Source of the DNA: Molanna angustata
Lineage: Eukaryota > Arthropoda > Insecta > Trichoptera > Molannidae
Length of the DNA: 64,000 nt
Assembly: GCA_963576475.1 (NCBI GenBank)
Contig: OY754978.1
Span: 19,785,678 to 19,849,677, forward strand
Direction: 5' to 3'
This document shows, one piece after another, positions 23,039 through 34,147 of this stretch. How positions within the stretch are numbered: position 1 is the first letter of the stretch; every line of letters begins with the position of its first letter. The notes under the pieces are model-generated. The model had not been told where the DNA came from. It did no database searches and saw nothing but the letters and a program-made list of their open reading frames with translations. The position numbers and the translations under genes were made by a program.

Positions 23039-24535
23039 CTTTAGAACGTATTTATTCTAACGAAGCAGTTATATTTTACTTGAATAAGGTATCTTGTTAT
23101 GATTCAATATGTAAATATATTTATTTCAATAAATAAATATATTTCGATAGTTCTGTGTGTATGTATACCTACAATAATAATTTCAATTCAAAAGTCAAAT
23201 ATGACAATTTGCTTTGCACACAAAATTTGATTTTTTGAACGTCTGACAAAGAAAATGCATATAGCTGAAAACAGTTTAATGAAAGGCCAAAAGAGTTGAT
23301 TAGTAGGATCATAAAATATAGGTACTACTGTTTCAAAAACAAAAAATCTTTCTTGCTACGTCTTATTCACATTTCTTCTACTTTCCTAATCTTATACCTT
23401 CAGTATTTTTAGTTTCAATATTTATTAACTATTCGTATGTTAAATATATTTTTGTTTTTTTTTTAACTCTTACATGTGATTAGATAGGTACCCACACAAA
23501 TTGATTTAAGCTAGTCTTTAATAATAATTAATTAAAGTGTTGATTTTACATACTCTCAATCCTCAAATGTTGTTTAGAAAATATAAAAGCTATTGAAATA
23601 ACTTCTACAGACTATAATTGCGTTCTTACATTCCTCATTACCGTGATTAGTTTTAAATTAATTTTGCATGTTACAATTAAAAAACTATACCTACATTGTT
23701 TATTGTAAATCAAGACGTATATTAACTACACACTTTACAAGATAAGCGTTTTAGCAAAATTTGTCAGAACTCTTTGGAGTTTTTATGATTTTAGCTAGGT
23801 TTGTATGTAGAAGTAAATACATACATAATGTTTCAATAAATATTTTTACTATATGAATTCAAACTGTAATAAAAAATACGCGTTTAAGCTAAGTTTGTCA
23901 GATAAAAAATTGGGAAGAATTCAAATTTCATTAATCGGAAGGCATTTTAGCAAAGATTATCATATACATAATATATTAAGGAAGTAATATTCAATACTCG
24001 AATTGCAAATTAAGTTGAGATTGATAAAAATTATTTAGATGAAAAAAAAAGTTATGCATGCAGTTAAAGGTTAAATACTTATTAAATACTAAAATTATTC
24101 AAATAGCTTCGCATGTTTTAAGTCGATTTGTATTCATAATATATAGAATCGAATATAAAATTTCAATTTCATTTATTATATCGCCTATACAATGAAGCAA
24201 TGAGATATCATCGTAATTTTTTTATTCCGAGATAGTTTAAGATTATTCACGCATATGTACATATGTATATTCAATAAAAACAATAAGAATAGATAGAGCG
24301 CCATTTAATGAAACTTAATAATTCCAAGGGCGCTTCGAGTAACAATAATCATAGAAACGTGCTTAACAAAAAAACAGTAAATATGCACGTCCCATGAACT
24401 CATATTATGTAATCAAAAGTTTTAGAAATTAAATATTATATATTATCTGAAGTTGGTGGAACATAAATAATGATACGTGAAACTCAGAATTAGGCTGAAT
24501 CTAGAAATAAATAATTTTGTATTATTCGTATTGCC
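23039..24535. other. 1.5-kb AT-rich stretch without a recognisable gene
   Basis: No open frame above 60 codons, no repeat match in the window and no low-complexity tract worth naming. Confidence 0.55.
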
Positions 24536-24548
24536 AAAAATATAGTTG

Positions 24549-25601
24549 AACTTTCATATAAGCAGAAAGTTCATATACGCAGACGACGTGGCGCTGGTGG
24601 CTCAGGCGAAAACCTTTGAGGAGCTGGAGTTAACTTTAAATGCTGATCTAGAAAAATTCCAAAAATACCTAGAGGATTGGCATTTGCGCCCGAACCCGAA
24701 GAAAACAGTCGCATTAGCTTTACATCTGAATAACAAAGAATCAGAAAGAGAATTGAATTTGCAGATGTGTGGTGAGCGGATCCCAAATGAGAAAAATCCA
24801 AAATACCTGGGTGTGAAAATGGATAGATCCCTGACATACAGAGCTCATACTGAGGGAGTTAAAAATAAGATTAAAGCTAGAAATAATATTATAAGCAAAC
24901 TGGCAGGAACTTCATGGGGTAGCAGAGCGACAACATTGCGCACGTCAGCAATGGCGTTAATATATAGCTCGGCAGAATACTGTTCTCCGATATGGGGAAG
25001 GAGTGCTCACTGTGGCAAGATTGATGTCGAGCTAAACAAGACAATGAGGACTATAACGGGTACCATAAAATCGACCCCAACTCAATGGTTACCGGTACTG
25101 TCTAATATTGCTCCACCAGATCTCCGTAGAGCCCATTCCACAGTCAGAGAAATAAAAAACATCAGGAAAAAATCCCAACTGCCAGTATTTAATGATATTT
25201 TTCACCCACCCGAGAAAAGATTAAAATCCCGAAAACCTATATGGACAGTGGAGGAAGATGGTTTTAATTTAGAAGGTATCTGGAGAGAAAAATGGGCTAC
25301 AGAAAATACTCAAAATAAACATTTAATAGTAGACCCTGCAACTCAAGTACCTGGTTTCGACCTGCCACGGAGGGTTTGGGTACAGCAAAACAGAGTGAGG
25401 ACAGAACAAGGCTGCTGTAATTACTTACTCTGGAGGTGGGGAAAAAGAGATAATCCTGACTGTGAGTGTGGAGCTGAGCAGTCTGTGAAACACGTGGTCC
25501 AAGAGTGCCAGCTAAAGAAATTTAACGGAAGCCTCCAAGATATACATGAGGCGAAACCAGAGGCAGTGGACTGGCTCTCAGCACTGGAACCAAGACTATA
25601 A
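24549..25601 (+). pseudogene. Reverse transcriptase C-terminal half, Jockey-like, uninterrupted frame
   Basis: About 350 codons without a stop. Near the start is FIYADDVALVAQ, the catalytic YADD of reverse transcriptases. It continues with PKKTVALALH, KYLGVKMDRSLTY (thumb), KLAGTSWGS, SSAEYCSPIWGRSAH and STPTQWLPVLSNIAPPDLRR. It ends with a CX1C...HX4C-type segment (CECGAEQSVKHVVQEC) and DWLSALEPRL before the stop. Endonuclease, ORF1 and RT motifs before YADD are absent, so it cannot support its own movement. The apparent N-terminus lies in the target duplication and is not a true start. The same C-terminus occurs at 29055-29244 and 37935-38376. Clade assignment beyond Jockey-like is uncertain. 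Confidence 0.85.
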
Positions 25602-25632
25602 TCTGATACACCACACGAAAAGTAAAGTAAGT
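24549..25632 (+). mobile_element. 5'-truncated non-LTR retrotransposon with 13-bp target duplication
   Basis: The insert is bounded by aaaaatatagttg at 24536-24548 and 25633-25645. The 5' end cuts the RT immediately before the YADD motif. The 3' end finishes cacgaaaagtaaagtaagt rather than in pure poly(A). It is the youngest-looking LINE in the window because frame and target duplication are both undamaged. Confidence 0.9.
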
Positions 25633-25645
25633 AAAAATATAGTTG

Positions 25646-26129
25646 CATATTTCTTCCTATAAATTTATCCAGCTCTTTTTAGATTGCAAATATTAGCTGG
25701 TGTATTTCATTCAAACGATATTTTTTCCAGACAATCTAAATTATCTCTAGATTTTTTTTAAACTCCGTGATTGTATTGATGTACCTTTATTAAAAGTATC
25801 TCATCATACATAATATATGTATAAGCTTAAACTCTTTAGCCGAAAATATATCCCAGCAATACAATAAACCATAAGTTAAAATATGTAGCATTCTTCGAAA
25901 CGGTGTGCTCTAGTACCTGTCTAAAGAGTCATTAAATTACATACCAGCAAACGACTGTCAAGACGAATTCAAAATCTGTAAGATTTGTACTAAACTTTCT
26001 CATATCTTAATAATTTTTAATATATTATTAATAGCTATTTACTGAATATTATATAATATATTTGTCTCAAGTCATTTGTTTGCTTTTTAGATATAAACAT
26101 ATTGTAGGTGAGTATTTCAATAAGCTGAA
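25646..26129. other. AT-rich stretch without a recognisable gene
   Basis: Nothing seen beyond AT-rich unassigned DNA. Confidence 0.5.
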
Positions 26130-26580
26130 TATTTATTTATTTATAAACGACATAAATGCCTTTTACATACATAGATAAAAACACATATTGATGATGAAAA
26201 TATATAGAATAAGAAAAAAGAACAATTAGGTGTACACTTAGCAAAAAAAAACTTAAACCTAAACAGTAATAGAATAAATTAAAAAAATACAATCTATGTA
26301 AGCAAACATAAAAAAATATGTACATATATTATGGACTTAAAATAAACCAAAACAGTAAATTAAAAAAACAGTAAATTCAAAAAAAAAAATAAACAATATA
26401 CGTAAGCAAACATAAAGAAATGTAGGTACCTACATATGGACTCAAAATAAAAAAAAAAACATTAAATAAAAAGTATTATAAACAGAAAAAATAGCAGTTT
26501 CATGTAAATTATAAATAAACAAAAAAGATATACAAAAAAAACATACATTTTACAATCGAAAATATACAAATCCGTAAGTA
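26130..26580 (-). repeat. A-rich LINE-like 3' end with an internal imperfect tandem repeat
   Basis: On the minus strand it ends with ATAAATAAATA at about 26130-26145. Two units of about 110 bp share 'gtaagcaaacataaa' and 'tatggacttaaaataaa' (about 26290-26350 and 26400-26460). No coding capacity. Confidence 0.45.
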
Positions 26581-26999
26581 CTGAAATATCACAAGTTGTT
26601 TCTCTCATAAAAAAAATGTGTATATCGTCTATTTAAATTTGTATTTGGACAGCATAAACGTACGAATATGTAATCAACTAACAATAATTAGCATACTCCA
26701 TATCTGAAAGAACTGCGCTAGACGTTCTCGTGTCAGTTTAAAAAATTAGCTACGATTAAAAAATAACGAACAAGGAGACGAGGAAGCACATCGCTACATT
26801 GGATCTCTAAAAACAGCTCACAACTTCGAATTCTCAGAAGTAACATCAGTTCAAATAGCTGATAATATATATATATTATGCTGCACACCAGTAGCATAAG
26901 AAGAATTTGGTGGACAAGTTCTGTACACGATTATGAAAACAATTAGTACATAGGTATTGAAATTGTTAAACCTCTATCTCATTTATCAGGAATTTTACA
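26581..26999. other. No gene recognised
   Basis: AT-rich, unassigned. Confidence 0.4.
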
Positions 27000-27975
27000 T
27001 ACCATCACGCCATGTCCTTCACGGGGTAGGCAGAGAGAACCGATCGCCACATTTTTCTATCTTGACAAACATTCATCGCCTCATCAACATTCATACATCG
27101 TCTTATACACGTTCGTCTGTTGTTCACGCTTCTTACATTTCCATCTTTCAGAATATCGTTTACATGGTCGTGCCATCCTTTTCTTGGGCGCCCCCGACCT
27201 CTTATTCCATTCCTGTCAGCTTTGTATATTTTTTTCGTCAGGCGTTCTTCATTCATTCTCTCCAAGTGGCCAAACCATCTCAATGTGTTTTCATTCTGTT
27301 AATTACATCTTCATCTTACATTCTTCATCTTACATTCTTTCCTTGTATCTTCATTTCGAACTCTGTCATACATCGTTCTGTTGCAAGTTCTTCTAAGCGA
27401 TCTCATTTCAACTGCATTTATTCTGCTTTCGTGCGACTTCTGCCATGTCCAGGTCTCACTTGCATACGTCAGGGTTGGCACTACGATTGCGTTATGAATG
27501 GCAACTTTAGCATCTTTTGATATGTTGCGATCATTCATAACTGGTCTAAGTGCTCCATTCACTCTGTTTCCTGCCATAACTCTTCTTTCAATATCCTTAT
27601 CAGGCCGTCCATTCCGTTGGAACATACTACCCAGATAGACATACTCGTCGACTTGTTCAAGCCATTCACTCTCTACTTTTATTCGACATACTGTTCTGCT
27701 TTCACTCTTTTCAAAGACCATTACCTTTGATTTGCTGGCATTCATTCTACATAAGTCCATTTTCTATGCATCCTTCATATACCATACTTACAAGATACTG
27801 TAACTCTTCTATACTTTCTGCTAGCAGTAGGTACTTTGTCGTCTGCATACATCAGATCACGTACTGTTATAGTACTCAGTTTCAGACCCTTACTTTCATA
27901 CCTAAGGGCTCTTATGCAGAAATCAATGTAGAGATTAAAGAGCCAAGGGGACAACAGGAATTTTTCTTATCTGAA
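27000..27975 (-). pseudogene. RTE-like LINE 'A', RT 3' half, frameshifted (reference copy)
   Basis: On the minus strand the pieces read SPWLFNLYID and LMYADD (catalytic motif, about 27860), then MNASKSKVMVFE (27311-27760 frame), YLGSMFQRNGR, NAIVVPTLTYASETW, INAVEMRSLRRT. After a frameshift near 27300 come MRWFGHLERMNEERLTK, GRGRPRKGWHDHVNDIL, NRRTCIRRCM and a final KMWRSVLSAYPVKDMA before a stop at 27005-27007. This is the palm-to-C-terminus of an RTE-like endonuclease-RT. The 187-codon plus-strand frame over it is a shadow. Other copies of its 3' end: 4828, 31116, 31611, 38688 and 63505. Confidence 0.85.
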
Positions 27976-28592
27976 ATATCCAGAATATCAGTATCAAATA
28001 AAAATAGTTAATTTTTGGACTAACTAATGATTCGTTTGTAGTTTTAAACCAAAAATGGACGTGTCTCACTACTACACATTGGCAGCGGTGATATCTACCT
28101 AAGATAATATATCAAAAATAATAATAACGACTTAGTTTCAATTGTTATGTTGTTTGAGACAGAGAATAATTGGTGTGCATACATTATGTATTACCAAGAC
28201 GAACAACATTGTTTTGCTATGGCGATCTATGAATAATAATTAATAAATCAATCAATATATTTACTCGATTATAATATATTAAAATATTGCATTGCCAATA
28301 CTTCTGTTTAGTTTATAGAACCAACTGATATTTGAACCTTGAAATCGGATACGACGAACAAGAACGATTTGAATTTTTGCTTACCTAAACATAATAGATA
28401 ACTCTTGAGGAAATATCAAAAATGATCAAGATGCAAATAAACAAAATATGCCATAAAAAATGTGCTTTGGACGGCGGATATTTTATCTTTTGCGATGTAC
28501 ATAATTCATTCTTGTTATTTTTCAAGTGTCTTCTACTCTACTTCTACTCTCTTGACGGTCATTAGGGCAATCTCCACCTTGTTGATTGTAGC
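27976..28592. other. No gene recognised
   Basis: AT-rich unassigned sequence; a 94-codon frame at 28462-28746 is explained by the palindromic MITE it runs into. Confidence 0.5.
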
Positions 28593-28786
28593 CCTGGGGG
28601 GCAAGTCTGGTCCGACCGGCGAAATCAAAACCCTAGTCACTACCGATATCATGGATATAATTATTATATGGAGTTCTACAATATCTTTAGATGTCATAGA
28701 ACTCCATAGGTACGATAATTATATCCATGATATGGGTAATCACTAGGGTTTTGATTTCGCCGGTCGGACCAGACTTGCCCCCCTGA
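28593..28786. mobile_element. Palindromic MITE family P, copy 2
   Basis: 194 bp, inverted throughout: ggcaagtctggtccgaccgg against ccggtcggaccagacttgcc, with central arms gatatcatggatataatta. The right terminus is CCCCCCTGA. The left and right arms agree well but not perfectly (accctagtcacta against accctagtgatta). Confidence 0.85.
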
Positions 28787-29044
28787 ACGGCACAATGTAG
28801 TGTTTTGCCTGAACCATTCATTCATTCATACCATCACGGCATATCATCCAATTTGGTCACTTGAAAAGGATGATAATGTGAAAAAGTGGGAGCACTATTC
28901 TTAGCCGGCACCTCTGTTACCACTGTTTCAGAACCACTCCTCGCTACTAACTACTGCTTCAGAATACCGAACTGAGAAATTCTTCGATGTCGTATTATCA
29001 CTTTTTTGTTTACATTTAAATATTTATATAGAAACATAACTATC
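28787..29044. other. No gene recognised
   Basis: Unassigned; includes accatcacggcatatc (28831-28846), resembling the inverse LINE A end word. Confidence 0.35.
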
Positions 29045-29054
29045 AGTTCCAAGA

Positions 29055-29244
29055 CTACCAAACAGTTCGCCACATCGTTGAGGAGTGCCCACTGTGGAGA
29101 TTCCCAGGGGACCCAACCAGCCTGCATGGAGCGGAACGGGATGTCATGGACTGGCTACAGAAACTGGACCTAAGACTTTAAAGAATAACTGGGACGCAAC
29201 CACAACTGGTGAAGAAGCCTGCCCATATGCCATACGAAAAAAAA
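29055..29244 (+). mobile_element. Jockey-like LINE tail with 10-bp target duplication (190 bp)
   Basis: Bounded by agttccaaga at 29045-29054 and 29245-29254. Translation gives TVRHIVEECPLWRF...DVMDWLQKLDLRL and a stop at about 29181, the same C-terminus as the element at 24549 (DWLSALEPRL). The 3' end is an A run. It is a very short 5'-truncated insertion. Confidence 0.85.
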
Positions 29245-29254
29245 AGTTCCAAGA

Positions 29255-29547
29255 GAGAAATACTTGGTAAATCAATGATCACGAGCGTCAAACGATTGGC
29301 TTTGATGGACCGAACGGTTCTATATCGATTATATTTATAACACAGAAACTAATATTTTTTTTGTATAATTCGTAAGACATTCTTGCTGCATATCAAACCT
29401 TAGACGTTCACACAAAAGCCAAACTACTTATTACTATGCCACAACGATTGATATTAAACAAAAAAAAGTTTACAAATCAAAATATGCAAATTTATTCATA
29501 AATTATTAAAATAACTTAACACAAAAACTCGTCTTCTCAGTGGTCGG
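29255..29547. other. No gene recognised
   Basis: AT-rich, unassigned. Confidence 0.35.
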
Positions 29548-29725
29548 TTTTTACTCCTCACTACCCCAAGGGGACGTAGTGGGGAGTTTTGAATTCACAA
29601 TTTTAAAGGTTATTTTTACTTTGAAGATTATCAACTAGTATCATACAAAATTTGAATACTTTGTTGAGTGACTTGGTAGTGAGAAGTATAGCGTTGCCCA
29701 CAACCCACACATTTAGTACTAACGA
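29548..29725 (+). repeat. Dispersed repeat family B, copy 4, internally deleted
   Basis: It begins actcctcactaccccaagg like 12702 and ends with 'gtagtgagaagta' and 'acaacccacac'. About 400 bp of the middle present at 12690-13268 is missing. Confidence 0.65.
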
Positions 29726-30214
29726 ATAATAATAATTGATCCTGTTTAGACCATTTTTTTCTTATTCATGAATTATATATTATATTTTATGAACGATTGA
29801 ATACAATGGATCAAAACAATGTTACAATTGTTTTCATGGTCGTGTTGTTAATAAAATTAATTGATATATACGTATATGTATATGCATAATAAGGATTTAT
29901 TTAAACTGGTTAGTCAGCTGTTATAACAATTATCGCACACTTACCTTGTTAATAAAATCAGATTACCTACTATTACTTATTCAAATATCGACACTAGTTT
30001 AACGTGGATACGTACCCATTTAAAAGACAAGAAGTTGATCCATATTTGACTATTCCTACTTAAATATTAACTTTGTAATAATAATCGATAATTTCTAAAT
30101 ATCAAAACCATAAGTAACATCGAAGTAATGTATTAACTACTTTGAGTGCAGGCTTAATGCTGTTTATGTTATTTATTAAAAGTCTCAATCCTGCAGATTG
30201 GTTTGCAGATGAAG
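29726..30214. other. AT-rich stretch without a recognisable gene
   Basis: Nothing recognised. Confidence 0.45.
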
Positions 30215-31000
30215 TCTACATCGCGCTTACCACTTCTCTCTATCTTCTACAGCCCTCTTCAGCTCAACATATGTGGCGCAGTTCATGTCCTCGCAGACCT
30301 GGGCCAAATACTCCCGTCGGGGGCGCCCCCTGTGGTTTGTCCCTTCAACCATTCCCTCCATTAGGTCATGCAGGAGACCCTCGTGGCGCAAGATGTGACC
30401 AATCAAGCGAGCACGTCTCTCAGAGATGGTTTTGAGTAGGTGCCTCCCTTCTTCAACTCTGTCGAGAACCTCGTCATTCGTGATGTGGTCCCTCCAGGAA
30501 ATTCCCAATATTCTTCTGTAACTCCACATCTCGAAAGCCTCTAGTCTATTTCTGTCTCTTTCGGTAAGATACCATGTCTCACAGTCATACATCAGTATGC
30601 TCCACACATATGTTTTTGTAAGTCTCTTACGGAGCTTCAAGTCTAAGTTGTTTGACTCAAGGATCTTCGACTTCTTGTTGAAAGTCATCCTTGCCTGGTG
30701 TATTCAGCTGTCAACTTCTTTCCTTGTTCTTCCATCCCAAGATATCCTACTTCGGAGGTACACGACCTTTTTTGTGTTTTTTAGTGTTTCTCCGAACATT
30801 ACCGAATTAATTTGATGTTTCTCGCGGCCTACAGTCATCACTTTAGTCTGATTATAATCCATGTTAAAGACATTCTCCATGACTATCAAAGCTTCTGTGA
30901 GTTCCTCCTCACTTACAGCAACCAGTGCGATGTCTTCAGCAAATCTAATCATGTCAATCTTCTTCCCATGTATTTTCACCCCTACTCTATGCCTAATAAA
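30215..31000 (-). pseudogene. RTE-like LINE reverse transcriptase fragment, catalytic motif altered
   Basis: Minus-strand frames 30704-30979 and 30227-30688 give IRFAEDIALVAVSEEEL, then a VYLRSRISWDGR-type thumb and RLTKTYVWSILMYDCETWYLTE, FEMWSYRRILGISWRDHITNDEVL and GRPRREYLAQVCEDM. The order is that of RTE-clade RTs. The catalytic FADD/YADD reads FAED here, so even without the frame break near 30690-30704 the enzyme would be inactive. 5' truncated about 31000. Confidence 0.8.
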
Positions 31001-31115
31001 TAGCTTGCTGAAACATATCTATCTGGTTTTCTAGTATTTTCAAGGAAGAAACAAGTGTTTACATACTACGCTGTGGAAATGAAGTCTCTATGACGAATGT
31101 GCGACAAAACAATTT

Positions 31116-31240
31116 ATGATAGGATCAGGAATGGGGATATCAGAAGAGAATGAAAGAGATATTGTGAGTAAAATGAAGATAAATCCTCTGCGATGGTTTG
31201 GACATGCAGAGAGAATGAACGAAGAACGCCTGACAAAGAA
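31116..31240 (+). mobile_element. LINE A fragment
   Basis: PLRWFGHAERMNEERLTKK is followed directly by the tail of an antisense LINE (31241-31500), so the copy is interrupted or truncated there. Confidence 0.65.
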
Positions 31241-31500
31241 AGTGTCATCATCATCATCACTGCCGCTACAGTCGAATACGGACCCTGGCCTCCTCCAGAA
31301 ATCGTCTCCATCCCTCCCTATCGACCGCCAGCCTTCTCCAATTTATTAGTTCCATTTCTCTTATATCGCACAGCACGTCGTCCAGCCATCTCAACCTAGG
31401 TCTGCCTCTACTTCTTCTCCCTTCGGAACAGGTGCCTAATACCTTTTTAGGAATACGGTCATCATCTATCAAGCAAACATGTCCAAACCACCGTGGCTAT
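31241..31500 (-). mobile_element. LINE 3' end with TGA-triplet tail, antisense
   Basis: The minus-strand frame reads IPKKVLGT and GRRSRGRPRLRWLDDVLCDI, then a short RRLAVDREGWRRFLEEAR segment and a (GAT)n tail at 31246-31260. The C-terminus type is the same as at 15425-15830 but the sequence is clearly different. Confidence 0.7.
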
Positions 31501-31610
31501 GAATTTTAATAAATTGGACTACATTTGTATCTTTGTACATTATCTCTAGCTCATGATTATACCGTATTCTCCAGGCCCCTCCATCGTATGTTGGACCAGA
31601 CATTATCCTT

Positions 31611-31995
31611 ACCTCTCAAATTATGTCTTCGTTCTTTGAGAGAATATTTGATCATCATTTTTAAAAATTACAATGCCTAAAAATAATTAGAATGAAGATA
31701 AATGCACTGCGATGGTTCAGACATGTGGAGAGAATGAACGGTGAACTCCTGACAAAGAATGTAAATAATTCTGAAAAGAGTAGATTGAAATGTAAGGGCC
31801 GGCCGAGAATGAGTTGGCATGATCATATAAATGAGATCTTTAAAGATGGAAACATACGAAGTCAAAATAATAGGAGAGCATGTAAGACGCGATGTATGGA
31901 GGTAAATGAGGCAAAACATGTATGTCAAGATTGAAGAATCTCTCGGCCTACCCCAAATAGGGAAACGGCGTGATGGTATGCATGTATGTATGTTA
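31611..31995 (+). mobile_element. LINE A 3' end, nearly open frame
   Basis: The frame 31692-31934 reads KINALRWFRHVERMNGELLTK, then GRPRMSWHDHINEIFKDGN, NRRACKTRCMEVNEA and VCQD, then a stop where the reference copy has R. The end word is acggcgtgatggtatg. The upstream 31611-31680 is shared with 4828-4900 only. Confidence 0.75.
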
Positions 31996-33372
31996 GGCTG
32001 GGCCGTACAATTTTTTTCGAATTCGCATATGAAAGGGGTCTTAAAAGTTGCTCATTTGGATACTTTATCCAAAAAATAATAAAAAAATATTCAATACTAC
32101 TTATGGCCCTCTAAGTTTTCAAAATATTCATTTTTGTATTTTTCTGCCTCAAGTTAAATCATACAAAAATAAATATTTGTGTAACTACTGCATTCTACGT
32201 TTCAAATACGTAGAATGCAGTAGTTACAATAAATAGGTATGTCATTTTTAGTGCATTAGTACGAGTTGTTCTAGTGTGTCTCGCGATATTCGTTGATTTG
32301 TAAGGGAGTATACATATGTTGGTCAATTTCGGGAGACCTGTCAGCCGTGCTGTAATAGTTAATTTTATCGTATGTATGTTGCTAATAATAAATTTCTCTA
32401 CCCGCAATATAACTAAAGTTTAGTTTAGAAAAATCAAGAAATTTCAATCATCCAAAATAATATATGTAGGTATATTTTCTAAAAACATCGTACAAGTCCC
32501 AGTTTCAAGTATCAGTAGAGGGCCAAAAGTAGGTACTATTGAATCTGAAAATTAAAAATGCAGTTACAATTATATTTATGCGCAAATTTTGAGATCCCTT
32601 TCGCTAAGATAAGATAAAAAATAAAATCCTTCATACATGGACGGCCTAGCCTAAAAGTACCAACATAACCTAGCTACTGAATTGAGAAATTAGTCGGTAC
32701 GTATAACTATAGAAAGAGGCGCAATTGGACGGTAAATATTGATTTGAATGTTGTCAGAAATTTGCTATTTTGTCAAATCTCGACGTTGTTTTTCCGGCTA
32801 TTGAATGTCGCGGTCACTGAACAAGTTGTTTATTGTGGTATTTGACGAGATTTCTTGATTTGAACTGTTCATCTCAAAAGCTATTTACTTCTGCCGTTTC
32901 TACCTTCAAATAATGTCGAAGGATCGACAGCATAAAGCTGAACTTTTCTAGACAAAGAGATGGGTGGATGTATTATAATGATGTGTTCTGACGGTATCAA
33001 TATCGGAAGTTATCAGATGGAAAAGAAGATATTATAAGATACATTCTAATCAATCTCGAGATATTTACATATCTCAATGTTCTACGATTGCTGTTGAAGC
33101 TGCTTTGTGAAATGTATCGTTCATACATACAATATGCACATCCATTATTTTAAATCGCGAAGTAATATTGAATAATATGCGAACAGACTTCATGATGATA
33201 AATGTATGATTCCCTTTATATTGTCGTATTAAGCAAAGAAGAATATGCATATTTTAATATCAAATCATTTATAATGAAAGATTACAATTTTATTTTATCC
33301 AGATGGAAAATATAAAAAAAGGGTTTTATTAAATATTATATAGCAGTAAGAAGTCTTATTATTTGGGCCCGA
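31996..33372. other. AT-rich stretch, no gene; holds one perfect hairpin
   Basis: Apart from the hairpin at 32181-32227, nothing is recognised. A 70-codon antisense frame (32195-32407) overlaps the hairpin and has no motif. Confidence 0.5.
32181..32227. repeat. Perfect 20-bp inverted repeat with 7-nt loop
   Basis: The arm gtaactactgcattctacgt (32181-32200) is exactly complementary to 32208-32227, with loop ttcaaat. No copy of it was seen elsewhere in the window. Confidence 0.9.
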
Positions 33373-33590
33373 TCTGGGAGGCAAGTCTGTTCAACAGGCG
33401 GAATCAAAACCATTCATGTTTAACCATATCATGGATATAATTAGGTATCTTATGGAGTTCTACATATAACTAAATAAATAAATAAAAATAAATAACATCT
33501 TAAGATATTATAGAACTCTATATGATAATTGTATCCATGATATGGGTAAAAATGAATGGTTTTGATTCCGCCGATTGACCTAGTGATATA
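33373..33590. mobile_element. Palindromic MITE family P, copy 3, right end decayed
   Basis: The left arm 'ggcaagtctgttcaacaggc' and the right arm 'tttgattccgccgattgacc' enclose atatcatggatataatta. An (AAAT)n-rich stretch (33465-33495) has been added in the centre. The arms of this copy carry ccattcat where other copies carry accctagtg, on both sides. Confidence 0.8.
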
Positions 33591-33687
33591 CTGAACACCA
33601 GTAGCGGTTGTACGATCAATTTGTAATTATATTTTTTTTATAGTTATAGGCTTAATAGCCTGTTTACGCACAATATAACAATATTAA

Positions 33688-33861
33688 AGCCGGATGCAGA
33701 CCAAAAGCTAATCTAAGTTATTTTAGTTTAGCTCGCATAGCTGAGGTCGTTTTTCATACAAGTGTGCAGACCGCAAACTATGTGAGCTAGTATGAAAAAT
33801 AACCTCTGCTATGCGAACCAAGCTAAACTAACATAGCTTAGCTTTTGGTCTGCAACCGGCT
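33688..33861. mobile_element. Harbinger-like palindromic MITE, 174 bp, TAA target duplication
   Basis: Ends agccggatgcagaccaaaag and cttttggtctgcaaccggct are inverted repeats with one mismatch, flanked by taa at 33685-33687 and 33862-33864. A 3-bp TAA/TTA duplication suggests PIF/Harbinger. The interior is also partly self-complementary. A second, disrupted copy is at 40195-40575. Confidence 0.8.
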
Positions 33862-33956
33862 TAAAACATGATAAATACATATGTATATGTATATGTATCT
33901 ACCTATCAAATCATTAAAATTTAAATGTTATTTTATAAGAATAAATAATAAATTAG

Positions 33957-34147
33957 ATGGGTCGATGGCAGAGTGGTTAGCGCGCTGGGCTATTAATCCA
34001 GTGATCGCGAGTTCGAATCCTGCCTCGACCGATTTCGTTCACCTATAGCACAAGCATCTATTTGCTTATTTTAGGGAACGTAGGATGTATATGTACTTGT
34101 TTAACAAGGACATATTCATTTTTTTATAAAAAACAAAAAAAAAAACA
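33957..34147 (+). mobile_element. SINE family 1, well-preserved copy
   Basis: The tRNA-like head (33960-34030) still folds: GGTCGAT pairs with CTCGACC, the anticodon stem is CTGGG/TCCAG and the T arm holds gttcgaatcc. The anticodon loop CTATTAA reads ATT here, AGT in the other copies. The body 'ttcgttcacctatagcacaa' and an A-rich tail follow. The 3' body makes it a SINE rather than a tRNA gene. Confidence 0.85.

Noticed and set aside
26957..27520. 187-codon plus-strand frame
   Set aside because: Shadow of the antisense LINE A reverse transcriptase, which carries the YADD and GRGRPRK motifs.
33960..34030. tRNA gene
   Set aside because: A SINE body and A-rich tail follow directly and the same head recurs in four other copies.
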